DNA of 16,514 nt. Source: Verrucomicrobiota bacterium (GTDB lineage Bacteria; Verrucomicrobiota; Verrucomicrobiia; Limisphaerales; UBA9464). The notes beneath the pieces were generated by a model. It did no database searches, had not been told where the DNA came from, and worked only from the letters and a program-made list of their open reading frames with translations. Of the stretch, positions 5,647 to 14,400 are shown one piece after another. The position numbers and the translations under genes were made by a program. How positions within the stretch are numbered: position 1 is the first letter of the stretch; the number at the start of each line of letters is the position of its first letter. The stretch spans positions 1 through 16,514 of the forward strand of contig JANXMD010000540.1 of assembly GCA_025354845.1 (NCBI GenBank), in the 5' to 3' direction.

Positions 5647-7092
5647 TCAGGCCACCACGGGTTGAACCACCTTCCCATGGATGTCGGTGAGCCGGTAGTA
5701 GCGGCCCTGGAATTTATAGGTGAGCCGTTCGTGATCGATGCCCATCAGTCGCATCACGGTCGCTTGAAGGTCGTGCACGTGAACCGGATCGGCGGCGATG
5801 TTGTAGCCGAAGTCGTCGGTTTCGCCGTAGGTCATGCCGGGCCGCACCCCGCCGCCGGCCATCCAAGCCGTGAAGCAGCGCGGGTGATGGTCGCGACCGA
5901 AGTCGGTGGCCGTCAACTTGCCCTGGCAGTAGTTGGTTCGCCCGAATTCCCCACCCCACACCACGAGCGTCTCGTCGAGAAGACCGCGCTGCTTGAGGTC
6001 GGTGAGCAGTCCGTAGCAGGCCTGGTCGATGTCCAGACACTGCCGACGAATGCCGCTCGGGAGACCCCCGTGGTGGTCCCAGCCGGGATGATACAGCTGA
6101 ATGAAACGAACATTCCGCTCCGCCATGCGCCGCGCCAGCAGGCAGTTTGCGGCAAAGGTTCCCGGAGTGTTCACCGAGGGCCCGTAGAGATCCCGCACCG
6201 ACGCCGGCTCGCGGGAAATGTCGAGGGTATCCGGGACGCTGGTCTGCATCCGGTACGCCAGTTCATACTGGGCAACCCGTGCAGTGATCTCGGGGTCACC
6301 GAGATCTTCAAACTGGGCCCGGTGCAACTCCGCAAGGCCGTCGAGCATGTCGCGTCGAGCGGCCGCGGACACGCCGTCGGGGTTTTTGAGAAAGAGCACC
6401 GGATCCCTGCCGTTTCGGAAGAGCACTCCCTGGTGAGGGCTGGGCAGGAATCCGTTGCCCCAAAGTCGTGCGTAAAGGGGCTGGTCAATGCGGTCCTTTG
6501 AGATAAGCACCACAAACGCCGGCAAATTCTCGTTCACCGAGCCGAGTCCGTAACTCATCCACGCCCCCATGCTCGGGCGACCCGCGATCTGCGATCCGGT
6601 TTGAAGGAAGGTGATGGCCGGATCGTGATTGATCGCCTCGGTGTTCATCGAGCGAATGACACACAACTCATCCGCAAGCTTCGCCGTCCACGGTAGCAAC
6701 TCACTGATCCAGGTGCCGCCCTTTCCGTGCTGCTTGAAGGCGAAGGGCGATCCAGCGATCGGCAGCGTTGCCTGATTGGCGGACATGCCGGTGAGACGCT
6801 GCCCCATGCGGACGCTGGCCGGGAGATCCTGCCCGTGCATCTGATTGAGCCGCGGCTTGTAGTCGAACAGGTCCATCTGCGACGGACCGCCGCTCATGAA
6901 CAAATAAATGATTCGCTTCGCCTTGGCGGGAAAGTGGAGCTGATCCAGGACACCGCGGCGACCGGAGGCAATCTCCGCGGCACCGAGCCGGTCCTGGAAA
7001 AGTCCCGCGAGCGCAGCGCCGCCGAGACCCATGCCGAACCGACCGAAGAAGTCGCGGCGGTTCATGGCAAAATTCACGTGGGAGGTGTTCAT
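5647..7092 (-). CDS. DUF1501 family exported protein (Tat signal)
   Basis: This encodes about 481 residues, the usual size for DUF1501. A twin-arginine export signal, MNRRDFFGRFGMGLGG, precedes a hydrophobic stretch ending near LGAAEI. Family motifs follow in order: YLFMSGGPSQMDLFDYKP, HDPAITFLQTGS, RPSMGAWMSYGLG, LYHPGWDHHGG, VVWGGEFGRT and GRDHHPRCFTAWMAGGGV, with the typical ending HGKVVQPVVA. DUF1501 belongs to the alkaline-phosphatase/sulfatase superfamily, but its activity is not established; the His/Asp motifs suggest metal binding. It is almost always paired with a DUF1549/DUF1553 gene, as here. The start is uncertain: ATG at 7092 is used, ATG at 7065 directly before the RR motif is as likely, and ATG at 7119 is possible. 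None has a clear Shine-Dalgarno sequence. Confidence 0.93.
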   Translation of the reverse strand: MNTSHVNFAMNRRDFFGRFGMGLGGAALAGLFQDRLGAAEIASGRRGVLDQLHFPAKAKRIIYLFMSGGPSQMDLFDYKPRLNQMHGQDLPASVRMGQRLTGMSANQATLPIAGSPFAFKQHGKGGTWISELLPWTAKLADELCVIRSMNTEAINHDPAITFLQTGSQIAGRPSMGAWMSYGLGSVNENLPAFVVLISKDRIDQPLYARLWGNGFLPSPHQGVLFRNGRDPVLFLKNPDGVSAAARRDMLDGLAELHRAQFEDLGDPEITARVAQYELAYRMQTSVPDTLDISREPASVRDLYGPSVNTPGTFAANCLLARRMAERNVRFIQLYHPGWDHHGGLPSGIRRQCLDIDQACYGLLTDLKQRGLLDETLVVWGGEFGRTNYCQGKLTATDFGRDHHPRCFTAWMAGGGVRPGMTYGETDDFGYNIAADPVHVHDLQATVMRLMGIDHERLTYKFQGRYYRLTDIHGKVVQPVVA

Positions 7093-7110
7093 CCTAAAAA
7101 CGGGGAGTTC

Positions 7111-7253
7111 AAACCACAATGGACGCTGATGAACGCAGATGCTGAGAGGGATTCGGCGAGGAATACCGGGGGAAAGCTCACATCAAGGGCGTCGTTGGGA
7201 GCAACGGCCCGGTGCCCTATGGATCTGCGTTTATCTACGTTCATCTGCGGTTT
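7111..7253. repeat. Inverted pair of degenerate GATGAACGCA-type repeats
   Basis: The left arm at 7111-7140 and the right arm at 7223-7253 are reverse complements over about 25 of 31 positions with one gap. Each arm is built of degenerate 10-bp units of the type GATGAACGCA, and about 82 bp separate them. The element fills most of the 184-bp gap between the PSD1-type gene and DUF1501. No ORF is supported here. Sequences of this kind (ACCACAGATGAACGCAGATG-like) occur as dispersed intergenic repeats in many bacterial genomes. Confidence 0.7.
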
Positions 7254-7276
7254 CAGTCTTTTCCAACTGCCGGGGT

Positions 7277-10200
7277 TCAGCGCCGCAGGACGGCCTCGTC
7301 GTGATTCAGCAGGGCCTCGGCCACCACGGTACCGGACGCGAGATCGATCTCCGACCACCCGGCGCCGTTCTTGGCTTCGCCTACACCGAGCAACTTGCCG
7401 GCGGCAGCCGGTTCGGCGGTGAAACGTGCGCGTTGCTTCTGGAGCATCGCCACCATCACCGCGGTCTCGCGCTCGCTCGCATGACGTCCCGTGACCAGTC
7501 GGAAGGCGTACGACGCCCGTTCCGCGTCGGTGGGACCGGCCTCGCGATACATGCGCTCCGCGACATGCCGGGCGGCCTCGACGATTTGCGGATCATTTAG
7601 CAGTGCCAGCGCCTGCAGCGGCGTGCTCGTGCTCTGACGTCGAACCACGCAGCCATTCCGTTCGGCGGCATCGAAGGTCACCATGGCCGGAGGCGGCACC
7701 GTGCGCTTCCAATAGGTGTATAAACTTCGCCGGTGAAGCTCGGCTCCGTGACCCTGATCGTAGCGTGGATTGCCCATCGCGACTTCCCACAGGCCCTCGG
7801 GCTGATACGGCTTCACGCTCGGACCGCCCACGATTTCCGACAACAGTCCGGACACTGACAGGGCCTGATCGCGGAGCATTTCAGCGGTGAGCCGGCGGGC
7901 CGGACCGCGCGCCAGCCATTCGTTCTGAGGATCAGAAGCGAGCAGCTCCGCACCGGCCTTCGAGGACTGCCGGTAGGTGGAAGACAGCGCAATCTCACGA
8001 AGCAAGCGCTTCCAGTCCCAGCCGCGCTCCACGAAGTCGCGGGCCAGCCAGTCCAACAATTCGGGATGAGTCGGCGGCGTGCCCTGGGTGCCAAAATTAT
8101 CGACGGTCTCCACCAGACCGCGACCGAACATCATCTGCCAGGCACGATTGACCGTCACCCGGGCCATGAGCGGATTCTCCGGTGCCAGCAGCCAGCGGGC
8201 GAGACCGAGGCGATTGGCCGGGGCGCCAGCGGGTAGCGGCGGCAGTGCAGCGGGGACTCCCGCGGTGACCGCTTCGCCCGGGGCGTCGTAGGCACCGCGC
8301 CGCAGGATGAAAGCGGGCTTTGGCATCGGCAGTTCCTGCATGACCATGATGTCCGGAATCGACATCACCATTCGGTTCAACTCCTGCCGAACGCCGAGTT
8401 GTTCCTCACGCCACCGCGCCGCCTCGGGCGAGACCACCGTACAAAAATGATCGAACAACAGGGCCCGGTCGGCCGGTGACAGCGCTGCAGTCGGACGGGT
8501 CAGCAGGGTCGTCAGGCGCGCGTCGCCCGAAAGTTGGGCGCTTTCCAAGGCGCTCAACTCGCGATTGAACACCCGCAACTCATCCACGCGTCCGCCCTTG
8601 AATCCGGAATCACGCATGCGGAAGCCGATGGTCAGATCGGGCTCGCCGCCGCCGTAGGTGATGTCCTTCCACAAACCGTCGCGGATCACGTCCACTTCCG
8701 CCGGCTTGCCATCCAGATACAGGTGCAGACCCGAGGCACGGCTGGAGCCGTCGTAGGTGATGGCGACGTGCGACCAGTCATTGGTCGGCACCATCGCCCG
8801 GCTGCGAATGCGCAGCGAATTGCCCGGCCACATGTGATGCAACCCCACGGACACGTGGCCGTCCTCCAGCAGCAGCTCGAAGCCGCGACTGCCGGCGTCC
8901 ATCCAGGCGCGGCTTTTGTGCAGCACCACCCAGCGTGGCGCGCGTCCGGGAGGATTGAGCCACACCGACAGCGAAAAAGGATCGGTTCGCGACAGTGCAC
9001 CCGCACCCGGCAGCGTGACGCCATTTTCACCGCTCAACAGAAGCGCCTCACCAAAACGGCCCGGAGCCGTCGTCGGTGATTCGGAGGGAGACGCCGCCTT
9101 GCCACCCGTCACTCCGTTTGCAAACCGGGCATCGCCGGAGCCGTCGAAGGCGTACGACGCGACGAGTCCCGCGATCTCCGATTGCGGCGGACGATGAGCG
9201 AGCCACCCCTCAAAGGACACGCGGGCGGCGTCGATCACTTCTCCGCGACGCGCGTCGATACGTGCGCTGGCCGACTTAAACTGCTCGATGCGGGCCGACT
9301 CGGCCTCGTTGGCCAGGAGAAGGGTCGGCACCGGCATGATGTCGCCGAAGTACACCGTCTGCCCTGACTCATCGATATTCTGGAACATCGAGAACAGCTG
9401 ATAGAAATCGCGCTGGCTGATCGGATCGTATTTGTGGTCGTGGCAGCGGGAACACTCGAAGGTCAGTCCAAGGAACGCGGTGCCGAAGGTGTTCACACGG
9501 TCCACCACATAGCTCACGCGGAATTCTTCCTCCACGATGCCACCCTCCTCGTTCTGGAGATGGTTCCGGTTGAAGGCGGTGGCCAGTCGTTGTTCCTGCG
9601 TGGGATTGGGCAGCAGATCTCCGGCGAGCTGCCAGGTGACGAACCGATCGAATGGGAGATTGCGATTGAAGGAACGAATCACCCAGTCGCGCCACGGCCA
9701 CAGGGGACGATACCGATCCATCTGGAACCCGTGGGTGTCGGAGTAGCGGGCGAGGTCGAGCCAGTCGGTCGCCATGCGCTCGCCAAAACGGTGGGATCCG
9801 AGCAATCGATCCACCACACGCGCCTCGGCGCCGTCCGACCGATCCGCGAGGAAGGCATCCATTTCCGGCAGCGAAGGCGGAAGGCCGGTGAGGTCCAACG
9901 CGACCCGGCGCAACCAGCGCTCGCGATCGGCCGACGGCGCAGGCTTGAGCTGCATCGACTCCAGCTTCGCGAGCACGAAACGGTCGATCGGGCTCTTCGC
10001 CCAGGAGGCGTCCTTGGGGACTGGAACCGCCGGACGCCCGATCGGCACGAACGCCCAGTGACGCTCCCACTTGGCCCCGGAATCAATCCACGCCCGCATC
10101 TGGTCCTTCTGCTTCGGGGTCAGCGTTCGGTTCGACTCCGGCGGCGGCATGAGGTCCTCTGCGTCTGAAGTGACCAGTCGGCGGAAGAGTTCACTCTCGG

Positions 10201-10483
10201 CGCTCTTCCCGGCGACGATCGCTACCTTCCCTTTGGCATTGGCCTGGAAGGGGCCTTCCGGCGTGTCGAGCCGCAGCTTGGCCTTGCGCGCCTTTTCATC
10301 GGGACCGTGGCAGTGAAAGCACTTGTCGGAGAGGATGGGCAGGATATCGCGCTGGAAATCCACGGCCGCCGCCGTCGCGGTGCCGCGCACCCCCAGGTAG
10401 AGGACTAGGGCCACAACGCCCCAGCGTGTCACCCGTCGGACATCGTTGTGCCGCCTTTCCGAGATGGATCCCACGTCGCTCAT
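7277..10483 (-). CDS. PSD1-type protein: PSCyt1 + DUF1549 + LamG-like + DUF1553
   Basis: This encodes a large exported c-type cytochrome-like protein of about 1068 residues. Numbered from the ATG at 10483, a hydrophobic signal (about 20-41) is followed by PSCyt1 with the heme motif CFHCH (55-59). The DUF1549 domain (about 163-370) contains LDLTGLPPS, a GDLLPNPTQEQRLATAFNRNH segment, and a second CxxCH motif, CSRCH (344-348). A concanavalin-A/LamG-like domain (about 440-650; SLSVWLNPPG, WSHVAITYDG, GGRVDELRVFNREL) and DUF1553 (about 735-1000; NRAWQMMFGRGLV, STYRQSS, RRSLYTYWKRT, LLNDPQIVEAAR) complete it. The family is typical of Planctomycetes and Verrucomicrobia; its biochemical role is unknown, and the LamG domain suggests carbohydrate or surface binding. 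An in-frame extension to 10615 is rejected as start because it puts a hydrophilic stretch ahead of the signal. DUF1501 follows after 184 bp. Confidence 0.93.
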   Translation of the reverse strand: MSDVGSISERRHNDVRRVTRWGVVALVLYLGVRGTATAAAVDFQRDILPILSDKCFHCHGPDEKARKAKLRLDTPEGPFQANAKGKVAIVAGKSAESELFRRLVTSDAEDLMPPPESNRTLTPKQKDQMRAWIDSGAKWERHWAFVPIGRPAVPVPKDASWAKSPIDRFVLAKLESMQLKPAPSADRERWLRRVALDLTGLPPSLPEMDAFLADRSDGAEARVVDRLLGSHRFGERMATDWLDLARYSDTHGFQMDRYRPLWPWRDWVIRSFNRNLPFDRFVTWQLAGDLLPNPTQEQRLATAFNRNHLQNEEGGIVEEEFRVSYVVDRVNTFGTAFLGLTFECSRCHDHKYDPISQRDFYQLFSMFQNIDESGQTVYFGDIMPVPTLLLANEAESARIEQFKSASARIDARRGEVIDAARVSFEGWLAHRPPQSEIAGLVASYAFDGSGDARFANGVTGGKAASPSESPTTAPGRFGEALLLSGENGVTLPGAGALSRTDPFSLSVWLNPPGRAPRWVVLHKSRAWMDAGSRGFELLLEDGHVSVGLHHMWPGNSLRIRSRAMVPTNDWSHVAITYDGSSRASGLHLYLDGKPAEVDVIRDGLWKDITYGGGEPDLTIGFRMRDSGFKGGRVDELRVFNRELSALESAQLSGDARLTTLLTRPTAALSPADRALLFDHFCTVVSPEAARWREEQLGVRQELNRMVMSIPDIMVMQELPMPKPAFILRRGAYDAPGEAVTAGVPAALPPLPAGAPANRLGLARWLLAPENPLMARVTVNRAWQMMFGRGLVETVDNFGTQGTPPTHPELLDWLARDFVERGWDWKRLLREIALSSTYRQSSKAGAELLASDPQNEWLARGPARRLTAEMLRDQALSVSGLLSEIVGGPSVKPYQPEGLWEVAMGNPRYDQGHGAELHRRSLYTYWKRTVPPPAMVTFDAAERNGCVVRRQSTSTPLQALALLNDPQIVEAARHVAERMYREAGPTDAERASYAFRLVTGRHASERETAVMVAMLQKQRARFTAEPAAAGKLLGVGEAKNGAGWSEIDLASGTVVAEALLNHDEAVLRR

Positions 10484-10636
10484 GATTGAAAACACCCACT
10501 TCGACCGTTCCACCGCCCCGCTGCGCCAGCCACCCAGCCATTCCGGGAACGCGAAACGGATGCAGAAGGTCCATTCGACCCTGGGATTCGCCCGTGAATT
10601 CAAGGGAGTCGGCATTGGCTTCAGGCGGGTTGCCAG

Positions 10637-11482
10637 TTACCGACGCGGCTCAGGTTGGGCGCGGACCCTCACCTCGTGGAGCGGCACGCAGCACTGCAAG
10701 GTAGCTCGAATCCAGCGAAAGCCAGTCTCTCCGCAGCGAAATCGGCTCGCGAGCAACGCGGCCCGGCGGTCGTAGCCGTAACGGCGCAACGCGACCGTCT
10801 CGAAACCAAATCCGGCCACCCGGACCAAGTTCCCGAGAGTTTGCGGATTCCAGGAAAAGAGATGGTGATTCGGCTCATCCGCCCGAAAGCACCGGTATCG
10901 GCGTTCGGTCTCGTGGGGCACGGTCAGGAGAAGCCTGCCTCCGGATCGAAGTAGCCGATGGGCTTCCTCAAGCGTCGCGAGCGGATCGGGCACGTGTTCC
11001 AGCGCGTGATGACAGACCACGACATCAAACGCGCCGTCGGAAAAACCCCGGGTGGATTCGGAGAACTCGATTCCGGCAGCCTCCACCTCGGCCCGCAGCT
11101 CCCCTGCGACGTCGAACCCGACACGGCGCGCGCAGAGGAGTCCGGCGAGGTTCCATCCAGCGCCACAGCCCAGTTCCAGGACGGCATCCGTGCGGGTCAC
11201 GTCCGGTTGAAACCGTTCTGCCCGGACCCGGATGACCCAGGGCAACGCCTTCGACGGCAGCCCGCGCTTTTCCTGATGATACGCCCGCCCTGACTGCCCC
11301 TGATAGGCAGCACGCGCAGTTTCGGCGGCGGCGGACACACGGGCAGTATGTTGCGCCCCGTTCCCGGTGACCAGACCCCATCGGCCCAAATACAAACCGT
11401 TCCTTGGCAAAACCGCTTTCGCACTCGGCAGCCGCGCCGATTCTTGAAAGATTCCCACGTCGTTTCCCCGTTTTGACGCCAT
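10637..11482 (-). CDS. Class I SAM-dependent methyltransferase
   Basis: This encodes about 281 residues. Motif I for S-adenosylmethionine binding is VLELGCGAGWNL (101-112). The acidic end of strand 2 is near VGFDV. Motif IV-like FDVVVCHHALEHVPDP (152-167) is followed by EEAHRLLRSGGRLLLTVP, all typical of Methyltransf_11/23 proteins. The upstream segment YHQEKRGLPSKALPW is often seen in prokaryotic members that modify small molecules or sugars. The substrate cannot be told from sequence, and no glycosyltransferase or lipid operon surrounds it. The ATG at 11480-11482 is preceded by GGGAAG about 5 nt upstream. The frame stays open to 11725, but that extension is antisense to the patatin gene and rejected. 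The start codon shares CATG with the divergent patatin start, so one of the two true starts may lie further in. Confidence 0.85.
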   Translation of the reverse strand: MASKRGNDVGIFQESARLPSAKAVLPRNGLYLGRWGLVTGNGAQHTARVSAAAETARAAYQGQSGRAYHQEKRGLPSKALPWVIRVRAERFQPDVTRTDAVLELGCGAGWNLAGLLCARRVGFDVAGELRAEVEAAGIEFSESTRGFSDGAFDVVVCHHALEHVPDPLATLEEAHRLLRSGGRLLLTVPHETERRYRCFRADEPNHHLFSWNPQTLGNLVRVAGFGFETVALRRYGYDRRAALLASRFRCGETGFRWIRATLQCCVPLHEVRVRAQPEPRR

Positions 11483-14400
11483 GGATGCTTCCCGATCAGC
11501 GACCTCAAGCCACCCCATCACTCCGCCTGCCCCCGCGCTGACGCTTGAGGATTTGATGCGGGAGGAAGATGCCCAATTGTGCGCGGCCCGTGGCGGCGAA
11601 GCGCCAAAGCTCCAAATTTCTTGCTCCACGCCGGGCGCCACCGACGAGCCTTGGGTGGCCTTTACGAATCGCGACCGGGTTGGCCTCGCCCTCTCCGGCG
11701 GGGGCATCCGGAGCGCGATCTTCAACCTCGGCCTCCTTCAATCGCTGCGGCATTTCGACCTCCTGAGGCACGTGGACTACCTGTCCTCGGTGTCCGGCGG
11801 TGGCTACATCGGCGGTTTCTGGACCGGGTGGAAACTTCGATCGGAAGTCACGGAGACGAGACACAACGCCAACGGCACTCCGGAGGCAGTGCCTATGGAT
11901 TTTCCGCACCGCGACGCCCGCGAATTATCGAATCCCGAACCCCAGCCGCCAGACCGGCCCGCAGTTCGGGAAGTTCGGGAATCTGGGGAAATTCGTCATC
12001 TCCGGGAATTCAGCCGGTTTCTGATGCCGCGCCTGTCGCTTGACAGTGTCGATTTCTGGAACGGTGTGGTGGCGGTTTTGGGTGGGATGATCCCGTCCAT
12101 GATGATTGCCGCGTGCGTCCTTTGGCTCGGCTGGATCGCGTGGCTGTGCGCGCATTTTGCCCTCGGAGGTGGGGCCCCGATGACGGTGACCCCGTTTGAT
12201 CCGCTGAGCGGGTTGAAGCCTGTCTGTTTCTTCGTGCTTTCTCTGATCGTTCATTGGGCCTCGGAAGTGAAGTGGTGCGATGATCAGCCCCCCGATTCGC
12301 AGGAAACCAAGGGCTCGGGAGCGATTGGCTGGGGAGTCCTCCTGTCTTTGATCGCAGCCGCTTCCCTCGCAACCCTTCCGCTCCCCACGGAATCGATCGA
12401 TCCGGAGCTCCTCGCGAAGGCGTCGGCAAGCCGCACAACGAGCCCGCTGATTGCGCCTCCGGAAGAGGCCCGATCGCAGGGGACCGTCGAGGTCCGCGTC
12501 GGCCGGCAAAGTCCCAGCCAGAATCGCGCCACCACGGAAAAATGGTCCCTTCAGCACCGGCGCCTGACCCCAACCCTTGGGTGGCTCGCGCCGGCAATCG
12601 GCTGGCTCGTCGCAGCCATGTCAGGCGTATTGCTACGATTCCTCCTCCTGCGGGACGACCGCGGATTTGACGCGGTGCCGGGCCATCGGGCTCTGGACCG
12701 CGCCATTGCGCGCTGCCTCGCTCCGGCAATCGGCTGGGCGGGCCTCGCTGGACTCTGGTGGGTCGCCACCCGGGGCATCGACCTGCTGGGCCTCAGTGCG
12801 ACCGCATCCAACTCTTCGCTCGCGATTGCCGGTGGTGGTGCCGCCGGCATCTTTGGTTGGCTCCGCGACTGGCTCGGCTCCGGGGTGAATTCCGGAAGGC
12901 AGGGTGGAATCCTGGACCGGTTGAAGCCGATCCTGCCTCAACTCGCCGCCAACCTTGCCGTTGCGGTGGGCGGCATTCTGTCGGCCCGACTCCTCCTGCT
13001 TGTCCTCGAATGGACAGGTCGCTTTCACGTGGCGCTGCATTTTTCGCTGCCGCCCCTGTTCGTGGGCGTGATGGCGTTCCTCGCGTTGCTGGTGTGGCTG
13101 CTAAATCCGGCGCAGATCGGCCTTCACGAATTCTACCGCAGCCGCATCTCGCGCTGCTTCCTCGGCGCCAGCAACCCCGACCGCCTGAAGGGCTCCAGAA
13201 CTCCGGAATCTCCCGATCACCGCACTTCGGAATCCAATCGCCAGACCCTCGAGCGACCGAGAGACGACTTCTCACTGGGACGGATTCGCGACCAGATCCG
13301 TACGGAAATGCAGCAGGCGGGCGACCCCGGGGGATCGTCCCGTCTCACCCCGATCCATCTCGTCTGCTGTGCCGCCAACAATCTGGCAGGCGACCAACTG
13401 GGCACGTTGTATCGCGGCGCCAGGAGTGCCGTCGTTTCGGCGCGCGGGATCAGCCTGGGCAACGCCACGGCACCCTGCCCGGATCTGCGCTTCTCCTCGG
13501 CCCTGACGGCCTCGGCGGCGGCCTTCAATTCCAACATGGGCGACGTCTCCCAGGAGATGGGTCCCGCCGTGGCCTTTCTCGCCTGCGCGCTGAACCTTCG
13601 ACTCGGGCTCTGGGTTCCCGACCCACGAAGCCGGCATCGGAAACCCGAAAGCATTCCGGGCCTTCGATTTCTCGCAGAAATGGCCGGACAGACCATCTCC
13701 GACAACAGCCGGGAAAAGCGGCGAAACAAGCTGGGGACCGGCAACTGGCTGCACCTGTCCGACGGCGGACACTTCGAAAACTTCGGTCTCTACGAATTAC
13801 TGCGACGTCACTGCCGCTACCTGATCGTCAGCGATTGCGGCGCCGATCCCGCCTCCAGCTTTGACGACTTCGCCCGTCTCGCCCGACGGGTGCGGGAGGA
13901 CTTTGGAATCGAAATCGACATTGATCTGTCGCCCCTCAAGCCGGGACCCGACGGCTTCGCGGGACAGCATCTGGTGGTCGGAACGATCCACTACGACGGC
14001 GTGGCCGGGGCCGACAAGGGAACTCTCTTGTTCTTCAAACCGGTCCTCACCGGCGACGAACCCGCCGACGTCCTGCAGTACCGAGTGACCCATCCGGAGT
14101 TCCCTCAGCAGACGACCGCCGATCAGTTTTACGACGAGCCGCAGTGGGAATCCTATCGCCGACTGGGCGAACACGCGGCGAAGAGCGCTTTCCGGTTTCT
14201 GGAGGACCGCCCCAGGGACAGGAAGGCCAATCCGGTGGACACCCTTTTTCACCAGGCTGTGTTGCAATGGCTCTCGGGCGTTCACGAAACGGATGAAGAC
14301 CGGCGTGCACTGAACGAGCGGGCTTCAGCCTTCGAGGCAGAATTTCGGCGAGAGGCGCCGGCGTGGATGCGGCTGGAGCTCTTCCCGGAGGTCGGGAACG

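Noticed and set aside
5662..6501. Long plus-strand frame opposite DUF1501
   Set aside because: It is the antisense shadow of a well-supported gene; no family resemblance is seen.
10484..10615. 44-residue extension of the PSD1-type protein
   Set aside because: It would place a hydrophilic segment before the signal peptide; the ATG at 10483 gives a normal export signal.
11483..11725. N-terminal extension of the methyltransferase frame
   Set aside because: It is antisense to the conserved patatin N-terminus, its composition is unlike a folded domain, and methyltransferase-like sequence begins only after the ATG at 11482.
12758..13864. 368-residue frame inside the patatin gene
   Set aside because: It is an out-of-frame shadow rich in Arg and Pro; the patatin frame carries the conserved motifs across this region.
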